Positions 16,465 to 27,500 of a stretch of 64,000 nt of DNA are shown here, piece after piece; the stretch's first letter is position 1, and every line of letters begins with the position of its first letter. The stretch lies in the NCBI GenBank assembly GCA_943370595.1, contig CALRRO020000010.1, forward strand, positions 200,391 through 264,390. Reading direction: 5' to 3'. The stretch comes from Piscinibacter sp943370595 (GTDB lineage: Bacteria; Pseudomonadota; Gammaproteobacteria; Burkholderiales; Burkholderiaceae_C). The notes beneath the pieces were generated by a model that had not been told where the DNA came from, ran no database searches, and was given only the letters and a program-made list of their open reading frames with translations. The position numbers were made by a program, and so were the translations under genes.

Positions 16465-17423
16465 GCGTTGTTGCCCGCGATGATGGACATGACCGCCATG
16501 CGCACCGCGATGCCGAAGGTCACCTGCGGCAGGATCACGCTGTGCGAGCCGTCGGCCACCGCCGAGGCGATCTCGACGCCGCGGTTGATCGGCCCCGGGT
16601 GCATGACGATGGCGTCGGGCTTGGCGAGGGCGAGCTTCTCCGCCGTCAGCCCGTAGTTCTTGAAGAACTCGCCGGCCGAGGGCAGCATCGCGCCGCTCAT
16701 GCGCTCGTTCTGCAGGCGCAGCATGATGATCACGTCGGCGCCACGGATGCCCTCGGCCATGTCGTGGCAGACGCGCACGCCCATCTCGCGCAGGTCACCC
16801 GGCACCAGCGTCTTCGGGCCGACGGCGCGGATCTCGGGCACGCCCAGCGTGGTCAGCGCATGGATGTCGGAGCGCGCCACGCGCGAGTGCACGATGTCGC
16901 CGACGATGGCCACCGTCAGGTTCGTGAAGTCACGCTTGTAGTGACGGATGGTGTACATGTCGAGCAGGCCCTGCGTCGGGTGCGCATGGCGCCCGTCGCC
17001 GGCGTTGACCACGTGCACGTGCGGCGCGCAGTGCTGCGCGATCAGGTAGGGCGCGCCGCTCTCGCTGTGGCGCACGACGAACATGTCGGCGTGCATCGCG
17101 CTGAGGTTCGCGATGGTGTCGAGCAGGCTCTCGCCCTTGGCGGTGGAGCTGCGCGCGATGTCGAGGTTGATGACGTCGGCCGACAGCCGCTTGGCGGCGA
17201 TCTCGAAGGTGGTGCGCGTGCGCGTGCTGTTCTCGAAGAACAGGTTGAACACGCTCTTGCCGCGCAGCAAGGGCACCTTCTTGACCTCGCGGTCATTGAC
17301 CGACAGGAAGGTGCCGGCGGTGTCGAGGATCTGCGTCAGCACGGCCTTGGGCAGGCCCTCGATCGACAGCAGGTGGATCAGCTCGCCGTGGGCGTTGAGT
17401 TGGGGGTTTCTCTTGGAGAGCAT
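16461..17423 (-). CDS. pyrB: Aspartate carbamoyltransferase catalytic subunit
   Basis: A 320-residue enzyme condensing carbamoyl phosphate with aspartate in pyrimidine synthesis. The carbamoyl-phosphate loop FENSTRTRTTFE, the 80s-type loop with SSTAKGES, the HPTQGLLD box and the MHPGPINRG C-terminal motif are present. A short N-terminal extension is seen, as in enzymes that associate with PyrC'. It lies between pyrR and pyrC'. The intergenic space to pyrR is filled by a GC-rich repeat. Confidence 0.97.
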   Translation of the reverse strand: MLSKRNPQLNAHGELIHLLSIEGLPKAVLTQILDTAGTFLSVNDREVKKVPLLRGKSVFNLFFENSTRTRTTFEIAAKRLSADVINLDIARSSTAKGESLLDTIANLSAMHADMFVVRHSESGAPYLIAQHCAPHVHVVNAGDGRHAHPTQGLLDMYTIRHYKRDFTNLTVAIVGDIVHSRVARSDIHALTTLGVPEIRAVGPKTLVPGDLREMGVRVCHDMAEGIRGADVIIMLRLQNERMSGAMLPSAGEFFKNYGLTAEKLALAKPDAIVMHPGPINRGVEIASAVADGSHSVILPQVTFGIAVRMAVMSIIAGNNA

Positions 17424-17440
17424 CAGTTGGCCTTTCGCCG

Positions 17441-17508
17441 GGCCGTCCCAAGAAAGGCCGCGCCCCCTTGGGGGGCCGCGCAGCGGCGAAGCCGCAAGCT
17501 TGGGGGCC
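17441..17508. repeat. GC-rich palindromic intergenic repeat between pyrR and pyrB
   Basis: This is a patchwork of short inverted repeats: CCCCCTTGGGGG, CCGCAAGCTTGGGGG and GCGGCGAAGCCGC. Together they fill nearly all of the 85-base space between the pyrR stop and the pyrB start. From memory it resembles a dispersed extragenic repeat common in Comamonadaceae and Rubrivivax-type genomes. As RNA it would fold into strong hairpins within the operon and could reduce read-through or stabilise a transcript. The assignment to a repeat family is inference. Confidence 0.6.
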
Positions 17509-18012
17509 TCATGTCGTTTCCTTGATGTCGAAGCTGAAGTGGCCTTGTTCATCCCTAGCCAGCGACAGGCGCTGCCCCTTCGGCAACGCAACACGGGCAG
17601 CCGAGAACGCCGGCTCGATCGGCAGCTCTCGCCCGCCGCGGTCGACCAGCACCGCGAGCGTGACGCTGGCCGGCCGGCCGAAGTCGAACAGTTCGTTGAT
17701 GACGGCACGCGTGGTTCGGCCGGTGAACAGCACGTCGTCGATCAGCACGATGTGCCGCCCTTCGACCTCGAAGGGCAGCCGGGTGTGGTCGGCACCGGCG
17801 GCCATGCCGCGCGAGCCGAAGTCGTCGCGGTGAAGCGCGCTGGAGATCACGCCGTGCTCGCCGGCGAGCGACAGGTCGCGCTGCAGCCGCTCGGCCAGCC
17901 AGGCGCCGCCCGACCAGATGCCCACCAGCGCGCCGCCGGGTTTGAGCAGCCTGCGCAGGCCGGCCAGCAGGTCGGCGTAGAGCGCTTCGGCGTCGAGGTT
18001 CAGGCTGCTCAT
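17509..18012 (-). CDS. pyrR: PyrR: pyrimidine operon regulator / uracil phosphoribosyltransferase
   Basis: A 167-residue PRTase-fold protein with the PRPP-binding motif LIDDVLFTGRTTRA at about residues 95-108. In Gram-positive bacteria PyrR binds pyr mRNA to cause attenuation; in proteobacteria it can act as a regulator, a UPRTase or both. Its place directly upstream of pyrB supports a regulatory link. It shares one base with the ruvX stop (TGATG). No clear anti-terminator structure was identified by eye. Confidence 0.95.
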   Translation of the reverse strand: MSSLNLDAEALYADLLAGLRRLLKPGGALVGIWSGGAWLAERLQRDLSLAGEHGVISSALHRDDFGSRGMAAGADHTRLPFEVEGRHIVLIDDVLFTGRTTRAVINELFDFGRPASVTLAVLVDRGGRELPIEPAFSAARVALPKGQRLSLARDEQGHFSFDIKETT

Positions 18013-18422
18013 CAGAGGTCCCTCAGGAACTGTTCCAGGATGATGGCGGCCGAGGCCGCGTCGAGGTCACGCGCCCCGCCGGCGGCGGCCTCGGTGGTGC
18101 TGTAGCGCTCGTCGACCTCGTGCACCGGCAGCCGGAAACGGCCGTGCAGCTGGCGGGCGAAACGCTGGGCACGGCGGGTATTGTCGTGTGGCGCGCCGTC
18201 GGGATGGACCGGCACACCGACCACCAGCGCGTCGGGCTGCCACTCGGCGATCAGGCGGCCGATCTCCGCGAAGCGCGGCTCGCCCTCGGCGGCCACGGTG
18301 CGCAACGGCGTCGCCTGGCGGGTCAGGCTGTTGCCGCTGGCCACGCCGACCCGCTTGAGGCCGAAATCGAAAGCGAGAAAGGAACGGTGGGAGGTGGACA
18401 CGGCGCTCGTCACGGCGCTCAT
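18012..18422 (-). CDS. ruvX: Holliday junction resolvase-like YqgF/RuvX (pre-16S rRNA nuclease)
   Basis: A 136-residue RNase H-fold protein. The N-terminal DFGLKRVGVASG strand-loop, the LVVGVPVHPDG segment and the DERYST motif hold the acidic active-site residues expected of YqgF. E. coli YqgF trims the 5' end of pre-16S rRNA. It overlaps yqgE by four bases and pyrR by one, giving the common yqgE-ruvX-pyrR-pyrB order. Confidence 0.95.
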   Translation of the reverse strand: MSAVTSAVSTSHRSFLAFDFGLKRVGVASGNSLTRQATPLRTVAAEGEPRFAEIGRLIAEWQPDALVVGVPVHPDGAPHDNTRRAQRFARQLHGRFRLPVHEVDERYSTTEAAAGGARDLDAASAAIILEQFLRDL

Positions 18423-19006
18423 GCGTGCCCCGCCTCCTGGCTGAGCATGCGCGGGTCGATGCCCAGCAGCGACAGCGCCTTGTCGTAGCGCTGCTCGACG
18501 GGGGTGTCGAAGATGATGCCCGGCTCGGCGCCGACGGTGATCCAGCCGTTGCGGCCGATCTCGTCTTCCAGTTGGCCGGCGCCCCAGCCGCTGTAGCCCA
18601 GCGTCACCAGCACGCGTTTCGGCCCGGCGCCGTTGGCCAGCGCCTCCAGCACGTCCTTGCTGGTGGTCATTTCCAGCCCGCCGGGGATCTGCAGCGTCGA
18701 GTTGTAGTGGGCGCCGTCGTCGCCCTCGCCGCTCAGGCGCTCGTGCAGCACGAAGCCGCGCTCGGTCTGCACCGGGCCGCCGAAGTAGACCGGCGCCTCG
18801 GCCAGGTCGGCACGGTCGAGCGTGAGCTCCACCTTCTCGAACAGGTTCTTCAGCGTGATGTCGATCGGCTTGTTGATGACCAGGCCGAGCGCACCCTTCT
18901 CGGTGTGCTCGCACAGGTAGACCACGGTGCCGGCGAACGTGCCGTCCCCCATGCCGGGCATGGCAATGAGGAACTGGTTCGTGAGGTTGATCGATTCACC
19001 GGCCAT
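18419..19006 (-). CDS. YqgE/AlgH family protein
   Basis: A 195-residue protein of the DUF179/YqgE family, with the conserved LTNQFLIAMPGM N-terminus and the GWGAGQLEDEI motif near residue 145. AlgH affects alginate gene expression in Pseudomonas, but the biochemical role is unknown. It begins the leftward yqgE-ruvX-pyrR-pyrB-pyrC' series. A TATAAA sequence lies in the 24 bases separating it from the divergent photolyase gene. Confidence 0.95.
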   Translation of the reverse strand: MAGESINLTNQFLIAMPGMGDGTFAGTVVYLCEHTEKGALGLVINKPIDITLKNLFEKVELTLDRADLAEAPVYFGGPVQTERGFVLHERLSGEGDDGAHYNSTLQIPGGLEMTTSKDVLEALANGAGPKRVLVTLGYSGWGAGQLEDEIGRNGWITVGAEPGIIFDTPVEQRYDKALSLLGIDPRMLSQEAGHA

Positions 19007-19030
19007 GCGGCCATTTTATAGACTCGCCCC

Positions 19031-20536
19031 ATGACCTACGACAAGGGCGCCGCGGCGCTGGATTCCGCGCTGGTGTGGTTCCGCCGCGACCTGCGCTCGC
19101 ATGACCACGCGGCGCTCTACCACGCGCTGCGCTCGGCTCGCCGGGTCTGGTGCGTCTTCGTGTTCGACCGCGACATCCTCGACCCGCTGCGCGAGCGCGG
19201 GCGGGTGGCCGACCGCCGCGTCGAGTTCATCCACGACAGCATCGCCCAGCTCGACGAGGCGCTGGCGGCGCTCGGCCGGCAGCATGGCCACGACGGCGTC
19301 AGGCTGCTGGTGCGCCACGGCCACGCCGTCGACGAGATCGCTGCACTGGCCCGCGAACTTCACGTGCAGGCCGTCTACGCCAACCACGACGACGAGCCGG
19401 CGGCATTGCAGCGCGACGCACGCGTGCGCGGCGCGCTGGCCGGCGCCGGCATCGCGCTGCACACCTCGAAGGACCACGTGATCTTCGAGCGCAGCGAGGT
19501 GCTGACGGGCGCCGGCGCACCCTACAGCGTCTTCACGCCCTACAAGAACGCCTGGCTGCGCAAGCTGGAGCCGTACTTCCTCAAGGCCTACCCGATCGAG
19601 CCGTACGCCCACGCGCTGGCCGCCGCGCCCAAAGGCGTGCGCACGGAACTGCCGTCGATTCGGTCCATGGGCTTCGAACCCACCAATCTGCACGAACTGA
19701 AGATCCCCACCGGCGAGCGCGGCGCACAGGCGCTGCTGGCCGACTTCCTGCCGCGCATCAACGACTACCAGCGCACACGCGACTTCCCGGCGGTGAAGGG
19801 GCCGAGCTACCTGTCGGTGCACCTGCGCTTCGGCACCTGCTCGGTGCGCACGCTGGCGCGCGAGGCCTGGGCACGCGCGCAGGGCGGCAGCGAAGGCGCG
19901 CAGGTCTGGCTGGCCGAGCTGGTCTGGCGAGACTTCTACCACCAGATCCTGCACCACCACCCTCGCGTCGTCGGCCACTGCTTCAAGCCGGAGTACGACG
20001 CCATCCACTGGGACCATGGCAAGCACGCCGATGCGCTGTTCGCCGCCTGGTGCGAGGGCCGCACCGGCTACCCGCTGATCGACGCCGCGATGGCGCAGAT
20101 CAACCAGACCGGCTACATGCACAACCGGCTGCGCATGGTGGTGGCGAGCTTCCTGACCAAGGACCTCGGCATCGACTGGCGGCGGGGCGAGCAGTACTTC
20201 GCCGACCACCTGAACGACTTCGACCTCGCCGCCAACAACGGAGGGTGGCAGTGGGCGGCGTCGACGGGCTGCGACGCGCAGCCGTACTTCCGCATCTTCA
20301 ATCCGCTGTCGCAGAGCCGCAAGTTCGACCCGCAGGGCCGCTTCATCCGCCGCTACCTGCCGCAGCTCGCGGCCCTGCCCGACGACGTGATCCACGCGCC
20401 CTGGGAAGCCCGACCGGTGGACCTGGCCGCTGCCGGCATCGAGCTGGGCGTGAACTACCCACGCCCGGTGGTGCAGCACGACGAGGCGCGCCAGCGCACG
20501 CTGGAGCGCTTCGCGGTCGTGAAGAAGACGGCCTAG
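19031..20536 (+). CDS. phrB: Deoxyribodipyrimidine photolyase
   Basis: A 501-residue class I CPD photolyase, which uses FAD and blue light to split pyrimidine dimers. The N-terminal antenna domain starts LVWFRRDLRSHDHAAL. The C-terminal FAD domain contains TGYPLIDAAMAQ, MHNRLRMVVASFL and the DFDLAANNGGWQW stretch with the Trp and Asn residues of the FAD pocket. The start is only 24 bases from the divergent yqgE. It converges with the GGDEF gene. Confidence 0.96.
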   Translation: MTYDKGAAALDSALVWFRRDLRSHDHAALYHALRSARRVWCVFVFDRDILDPLRERGRVADRRVEFIHDSIAQLDEALAALGRQHGHDGVRLLVRHGHAVDEIAALARELHVQAVYANHDDEPAALQRDARVRGALAGAGIALHTSKDHVIFERSEVLTGAGAPYSVFTPYKNAWLRKLEPYFLKAYPIEPYAHALAAAPKGVRTELPSIRSMGFEPTNLHELKIPTGERGAQALLADFLPRINDYQRTRDFPAVKGPSYLSVHLRFGTCSVRTLAREAWARAQGGSEGAQVWLAELVWRDFYHQILHHHPRVVGHCFKPEYDAIHWDHGKHADALFAAWCEGRTGYPLIDAAMAQINQTGYMHNRLRMVVASFLTKDLGIDWRRGEQYFADHLNDFDLAANNGGWQWAASTGCDAQPYFRIFNPLSQSRKFDPQGRFIRRYLPQLAALPDDVIHAPWEARPVDLAAAGIELGVNYPRPVVQHDEARQRTLERFAVVKKTA

Positions 20537-20545
20537 CGGGCCGGG

Positions 20546-21583
20546 TCAGAACAGTTCGACGTCGCCGATCTTGGCCACGTCGGCGAGGTCGCCGCTGGCC
20601 ACCAGGTCGGCGTGGTGGCGCACCTGATTGCGCCCGTGGCCCTTGGCGAAGTAGACCGCCTTGTCGGCGCGCTCGAAGGCGCCGTTGGGCGTGTCGCCGC
20701 TGTGCAGTTCGGTGAAGCCGATGCTCACCGTGATGCGCCCGACCTGCGGGAACAGGTGCTTCTCGACGTTGCCGCGCAGCCGCTCGAAGGCCAGCGCCGC
20801 GGCGGCCGCGTCGGCGCAGCGCATCAGCACGACGAACTCCTCGCCGCCGAATCGGTACAGCCGGTCGTCGAGGCGGAAGCTGCCGCGCATCAGCCGCGCC
20901 ATCAGCAGCAGCACCTCGTCGCCGATCAGGTGGCCGTGGTTGTCGTTGACACGCTTGAAATGGTCGATGTCGATCACACCCAGCCAGTGCCGGCAGTGGG
21001 GTGCCGGCTGGCGGCGGCCGTCGCGGCCGGCGTCGACGGCTGCCGCATCGGTGCGGCTGACCGTCTTCATGAAGCTCTCGTCGAAGGTCTTGCGGTTGAG
21101 CAGCCCGGTCAGCGTGTCGCGCTCGCTGTAGTCGAGCAGACCCTGGAAGTTGCGGTAGATGCGCAGGATGCTCAGCACCATGCGCTGGTCGCGCTCGTCC
21201 AGCGGGGCCTCGCTCTCGATCTCCATCACGCCCAGCGTCTCGCGGTCGGTCGCGACCGGGAACCAGGCGCGGTGCGGCGAGCCGGGCAGCATCACGATCG
21301 ATTGCCGGCGGAACGCCTCGAAGCGTTCCGGGTGCTCGTCGTGGCGGGGCAGGCTGTCGATATCGATCCAGCTCGGATCGGCGCTGGCCGCCAGGTCGCC
21401 TGCGCCGAGGCGGGCACGCATCAGCCAGCGCTCGTCGCCCGCTTCGCCGACGCTGCGGTAGATCGCCACCACCTGCGGCCGTGGCCGCAGCAGGTCGCGC
21501 AACGCCCCGACCAGCGTGACGTCGAGCAGCTCGCGGTCGCGAAAGCCGGTCAGCTCGGCAAGGTGGTCGACCAGCTCGGCCAT
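20546..21583 (-). CDS. GAF-GGDEF diguanylate cyclase
   Basis: A 345-residue cytosolic protein with an N-terminal GAF-like sensor (about residues 1-160) and a C-terminal GGDEF domain. The active-site loop is GGEEF (near residue 245), compatible with making c-di-GMP from GTP. An RLDD sequence five residues before it matches the RxxD inhibitory I-site, so product feedback is likely. It is 13 bases downstream of the chpA stop in the same direction and probably belongs to the Pil-Chp transcription unit, which links c-di-GMP to pilus control. Confidence 0.94.
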   Translation of the reverse strand: MAELVDHLAELTGFRDRELLDVTLVGALRDLLRPRPQVVAIYRSVGEAGDERWLMRARLGAGDLAASADPSWIDIDSLPRHDEHPERFEAFRRQSIVMLPGSPHRAWFPVATDRETLGVMEIESEAPLDERDQRMVLSILRIYRNFQGLLDYSERDTLTGLLNRKTFDESFMKTVSRTDAAAVDAGRDGRRQPAPHCRHWLGVIDIDHFKRVNDNHGHLIGDEVLLLMARLMRGSFRLDDRLYRFGGEEFVVLMRCADAAAAALAFERLRGNVEKHLFPQVGRITVSIGFTELHSGDTPNGAFERADKAVYFAKGHGRNQVRHHADLVASGDLADVAKIGDVELF

Positions 21584-21596
21584 CGCTCCCGCACCG

Positions 21597-24500
21597 TCAG
21601 GCCAAGGCAGCGGCGGTGTAGCGGCCGATCAGCGCGAGCAGGTCTTCTTCCGAGTACGGCTTGCCGAGGTAGTGGTCGACGCCCAGCTCGGCCGCGTAGT
21701 CACGGTGCTTCTGCGCGATGCGCGAGGTGATCATGATCACCGGCAGGTCGCGCAGGCGGGCGTCGCCACGGATGTTGCGCACCAGGTCGAAGCCGTCCAT
21801 GCGCGGCATCTCGATGTCCGACAGCACCACCTGCGGCCGTTCCTCGGCGAGCTTCTCCAGTGCTTCCATGCCGTCCTTGGCGAGGACGACGCGGTACCCT
21901 TCGCGCACCAGCAGGCGCTGGGTGACGCGGCGCACGGTGAGCGAGTCGTCGACCACCAGCACCAGCGGCACTGCTGCCACCTGCGGCTCGGCCATGAGGG
22001 TCGGCGCGGCGGGCACGCCGCTGCGGTGACCCTGCAGCGCCGCGAAGGTCGCGTTGCGCGCGGTCTCGCCGTACAGCGTGGCCAGCGCCACCGGGTTGTA
22101 GATCAGCGCCACGGCACCCGAAGCGAGCAGCGTCATGCCGGCCAGGCCGGGCAGGCGCGACAGCTGCGGCCCGAGGTTCTTCACCACCACTTCCTGGTTG
22201 CCCAGCACTTCGTCGACGTGCAGCGCGACGCGCTGCTGCGCGCTGCGCACCACCACCACGGGGCGGGTGCGGCCGGTGTTCTCGCTCGGCGCGGCGCTCA
22301 GCTGCAGCAGCGCACCCAGCCAGAAGAACGGCACCACGCGCTCGCCGACGGCGTAGCTGCCGCCGGCGTAGGCGGCATCGATCTCGGCCGGCGTGGCGCG
22401 ACGCACGATCTCGATCAGTGTCGAGGGCACGGCGACCGTGGCTTCGCCACAGCGCAGCATCACCACCTGCGTGACCGCCGTGGTCAGGGGCAGCACCAGC
22501 TTGAAGGAGGTACCCTGACCTGGCGCGGTGGCGGTCTCGATGCGACCGCCCATGGCGTTCACCTCGGAGCGCACCACGTCCATGCCGACACCGCGGCCGG
22601 CCAGCTCGGTGACCGACTCGGCGGTCGTGAAGCCCGGCGTGAAGATCAGGTTGGCCAGTTCGGCGTCACCGACCGTCTGCTCCGGCGTGATCAGCCCCAT
22701 GGCCAGGCCCTTGGCGCGGATGCGCTCGAGGTCCAGGCCCTTGCCGTCGTCGCGGAACTCGATGCCGACTTCGTTGCCTTCCTGGGTCAGCGAGACCAGG
22801 ATCGCGCCGGCGGCGTCCTTGCCCTGCGCCGTGCGCGCGTCGGGCGTCTCGACGCCGTGCGTGACGCTGTTGCGCAGCAGGTGCTCGAAGGAGCCGGTCA
22901 TGCGGTCGAGCACGCCACGGTCGACTTCGATCGAGCCGCCGACGATGTCCAGGCGCACCTGCTTGCCGGTTTCCTTGGCGGCCTGGCGCACCACGCGGTA
23001 GAGGCGGTCGGACGCGCTCTCGAACTCGACCATGCGCGTGCGCAGCAGGTCGTCCTGCAGGTCGCGCGTCAGGCGGGCCTGGGTGGCCAGTTCGTCCTCG
23101 GTGCTGTCCAGCGAGCGCTGCAGCGTGCGCTGCACGGTGGCCACGTCGTTGACCGACTCGGCCATCATGCGGGTCAGTTCCTGGAAGCGCGTGAAGCGGT
23201 CGAACTCGAGCGGGTCGAAGGACTGCGACATCGCCTTCGCCGCCTCCAGCCGCGAGCTCATCTGCGTCTCGGCCTGCAGTTCGATGTCGCGCAGCTGCTG
23301 GCGCAGGCGCTCCAGGTTTTCCGTCAGGTCGCCCAGCGAACCCTTGATCTGGCCGACCTCGGACTCGATGCGCGAACGCGTGATCGACACCTCGCCGGCC
23401 TGGTTGACCAGGCGGTCGAGCAGCGGCGCACGCACGCGCACGGCCGATTGCGAGGCGCTCTGCGACTTGTCGGCAACGACCCGTGCACTCACGCCGCCCA
23501 GGGCGAAGCGCGACCAGTCGATCGGCGGCAGATCGGTGGCGGCAGCGGGCCGCGCGGGGGCTGCACTGGCAGTCGGCTGCGGCTCCGGCTCCGGCTGCGG
23601 CTCCGGCTCGGCCTCGGGCACTGGCGCTGCCTGCAACAGCTCGGGCTCGACGACATCGGTGAGCACCGGCGCCGGCGGCAGCTCGGCCGGCGGCAAGGTG
23701 ACGACCGACACCGCCGGCTCGGCCACCGGCAGCGGCGCCAGCGAGGCGGCGGCCTCGGCGTAGACCTGCGCATCGCGCGAGCGCAGCGCCTCGAACACCT
23801 GCGACAGGCCGTCGGCGCGGGCTTGCAACTGCTCGACGTCGGCTGCGGCGACCGGCGGGTCGGCAAGGATCTGCTCGATGCGCGTCTCGAGGCGGTGGGC
23901 CATTTCGCCCAGCCGCATCGCACCGGCCAGGCGGGCACCGCCCTTGAGCGTGTGCAGCGTGCGCATGCAGGCCGCCGCATGGGCGGTCTCGCCCGGTCGG
24001 CGGGCCCAGTCGCGCAGCTTGGCGGCCAGCTCGGGCAGCAGGTCCTGGCCCTCTTCCTCGAAGATCGGGAACAGCTCGGCATCGACCGCGTCGACCGCGT
24101 CGATGTCTTCCGCGCCTTCGATCGCCACTTCGCGCTCGACGTGGCGCACCGGTGCGGTGGGCAGCTCGGCCAGCGGCTTCAGTTCCGCAACGCCCAGGGC
24201 ATCGACACGGGTGTCCAGCGTACCGAAAGCGCTGGCGGCGCCCAGACCGCTGGTTTCGAAGAACGGCACCGGCTGCGACAGCGCCGCGGCCTCGACCGCG
24301 GCAGGCGGCAGGGTTTCGGGCTCGGGCTCGACGAAGGGCGAGGCATCAAGGTCGATGCGCTCGATCGTCGGCACCGGCGTGAGCTCGCCCACACCGGTGA
24401 CGGGCGGCAGGTCGGCGGCGGCCGTGGCGGCCTCCAGGCGACGGGCCGACTCGAGTTCGTGCTCGGCCAGCCGCGCCAGTAGCTCCGGCGCAGGCTCCTT

Positions 24501-27500
24501 CAGGAAGCCGGCGGCGAACTGGTGCAGCAGGCGGCGGATCTCTTCCGCGCCATCGACGAACAGGCGCGCCTCTTCGGGCGTGCCGTAGCCGATCGCCTGC
24601 GAGCGCATCTGTGCGTGCTCGAGCGCGCGGGCCAGCTGCGACAGGTCGTTGAAACCGACCGTCGCCGAACTGCCGGCCAGCGAATGCGCCAGCGCGATCG
24701 GCGTCTCGCCGATCGGGCGGTGCAGCTCCATCGCCCATTCCGCGACTTCGGTGGTCAGCCGGCGCGACAGCTCGTCGGCCTCGTTGAGGTAGATGTTGAA
24801 CAGCGGGATGCCGATGCGCAGCGGCCCGACGATCTTGACGTTGTCGTCGTCGCTGGGCGCCGCGGCCTCGGCCGCCGGTGCGGGTTCGGCGACCGGCTGG
24901 TTGGCGGCGTCGCCACCGAGGTCCAGGTCGATCAGCTCCAGCGACAGGTCGACCGTCGCCGGCTGCGGCGTCGGCAATTCGGCCAGCGGCAGCGGCTGCG
25001 TGGCCTGCGGTTCGAAGAACTGATTCAGCGCGTCGGCATCGACGGGGACGTCCGGTGCCTCCGGAACCGGCACCGGCTCGCCGGCCACACCGTCGAGTGC
25101 GGACAGGTCGAGATCGAACGACACCTCGGGCAGCGCTGGTACGGCCGGTGCCGGCGGGGTCAGGTCGAGCGCTGGGGCCGACGGCAGGTCGGGCGGCAGC
25201 GTCAGCGGCGCAGCAGGCGCGACCGGCGCGGCAGCCAGCGGCATCGGCGACGACACCGGCGGTTCACCGCCACCCAGGCGATGCGCGGCCGCTTTCACGG
25301 CCGCCGCGGAGCGGCCGGCGTCACGGCGCGCGGCGACATCCGCGACCCAGGCGGTCAGCTGCTCGAGCACCCACTGGGTGAACTCGACCAGCTCCGGCGC
25401 AGCGGCGCGGTGGTCGGCCAGCTGCGTGTTGTAGACCTGCTCGCAGGCCCAGGCCGCTTCGCCGAACTCCTTGAGTCCGACCATGCGCGAGCTGCCCTTG
25501 AGCGTGTGGAAGGCGCGACGCACGGTGGTCAGCAGGCCGAGATCGGACGGCGCCTGCACCAGGTCGCCGGTGGCGACACCGGCGTCATGCAGCACCTCGC
25601 GCGCTTCCTCGAGGAAGACCTCGCGCATCTCGTCGTCCTCGGCGAGCTCTGGCTCGGCGGTGGACAGCGGCATCGGCGCGCTCAACGGCGCGGCACGCAC
25701 GGCGGCGATCTCGGGCTCCAGGCCCATCGGCTCGGAGGTGCTGGCGACGAAGTCGACCAGCACGTCGGTCAGTTCACCGCGGACCGAGGCCACGCCTTCG
25801 CGGTCGTCGGCCTCTTCGGCGCGGGCCAGGGCCTCGCGCGTGCGGTCGACGGTCTCGGCCAGCGAGTCCTGGTCGGCCAGGTGCGCCTCGTGCGACAGCA
25901 TCTCGAGCTCGCGGGCCACGTCGGCCACCGGGACCTCGGGCTGTGCGGCGTGCATCGCCAGCTGCTGCGCCTGTTCGATCAGGCGCGGCTCGACCAGCGA
26001 CACGTTGGCCTGCTTCTGGCTGCCCCGACCCATCACCGGGTCCAGCGTGCCGGTGCGCGGATCGAACACGAACAGCGACTTGGCCATCTGCGGCTGCACG
26101 CTGAGCATGTCGATCAGGAAGCCGAGTGCGCCGAGGTTGCCGGCCAGGCGATCGAACAATCCGGTCTGCGTGACACGCTGCGGATCGATCTCGGTCTGGA
26201 TCAGGCCCTCGACCTCGTCGCGCATGCGCAGCAGCGCGGCCGTGGCCTGGTCGATGCCCAGCACCGACAGCACGCCGCGCATCGCGGACAGCTGGCTGGG
26301 CACCGGGATCAGCACCTGCCGGTCGGTCGGGTTGCGGAAGAACTGGTCGATCAGCTTCTCGGCCTCGGACAGCGAGGTGCGCAGTTCCTGCACGACGCTG
26401 CCCATGGTCTGGCGGTCGGAGACGCGGCGGTACAGCTCCTCCATCCACGGCTCGAGCGGCTCCGGCGCGCGGCCGTCGCGCACCGAGCCCAGCCGGTCGG
26501 CCAGGCGGCGCACGCGCTCGGCCTGCTCGGGGTTGTCGAAGTCGGAGTCTTCCAGCGCCGCCTCGATGTACAGCAGGCTGGTGGCGACTTCCATCGCCAG
26601 CGGTGCAGCGGGCGCGGCCGCGCTGTTCAGGGTCTGGGCGATCGCCATCTGCAGCTCGGCCGCGAAGGCCTCGCCGAGCGGGAACAGGCGCTTGAGCGAA
26701 TCGCCGACCAGCGAGAACTGCTCGTTCAGGCCGGTCAGGCGGTGCAGTTCGCCACCGGCGACTGCCTGCCAGGATTCCTTGGCGGCGGCCACGCGCTTGC
26801 GCGCCTGCACCACCATCGCCGGATCGAAACGACCGAGCGTGCTGGCGCTGTAGTCCACCGGCACGTGATGGGCCAGGCCGTAGGCCTGACGGACCAAGGC
26901 CAGGCGCGGCGCGCGCTTGCCGTCGCCGGGCGAGGTGGCCTGCGCGCAGAAGAACAGCAGGTCCTGCGCAAGGCGCTCGGAGACTTCGTTGTCGCCGCGT
27001 TCGAGCACGCGGTACTGGGCGAGCAGGCGCGATGCGACGCGCTTGCTGAATACGTCGAAGCCGAGCAGGCCCTGGGCCTGCGCTTCGAACACGGCGGAGG
27101 CGAGCTTCCACAGCGTCGCCACCTGCAGGTCGGTCGCGGTCGCACCGAGGCCGGCACAGCCTTCGCTCATGCGCGCGGCGGCCAGCGTCGGCTGCGGCGT
27201 GCGCATGATGCCCAGCAGGTGGCCTTCCATCGCGGTGCGGGTGGCGGCGTCGAGTGCACGCGGCGGCACGCCGGTGTCGGTGGGCAGCTCACGCCAGCGC
27301 CAGTCGACGTTCCACAGATCGGCCGGGTGGATGCGTTCCGCCGCGGCGGCTTCCTGCACGGCGCGGTACTGCGGGAACAGCGACAGCGCCGACACCGGCT
27401 TGCCGGACAGGCGGCGCGCCAGGTAGTCGAGCAGCGCGAACGAGGACTTCTCGATCTCGTCGACGACCTGAGGCGTCAGCTTGTGCGGCTTGGCAACGTA

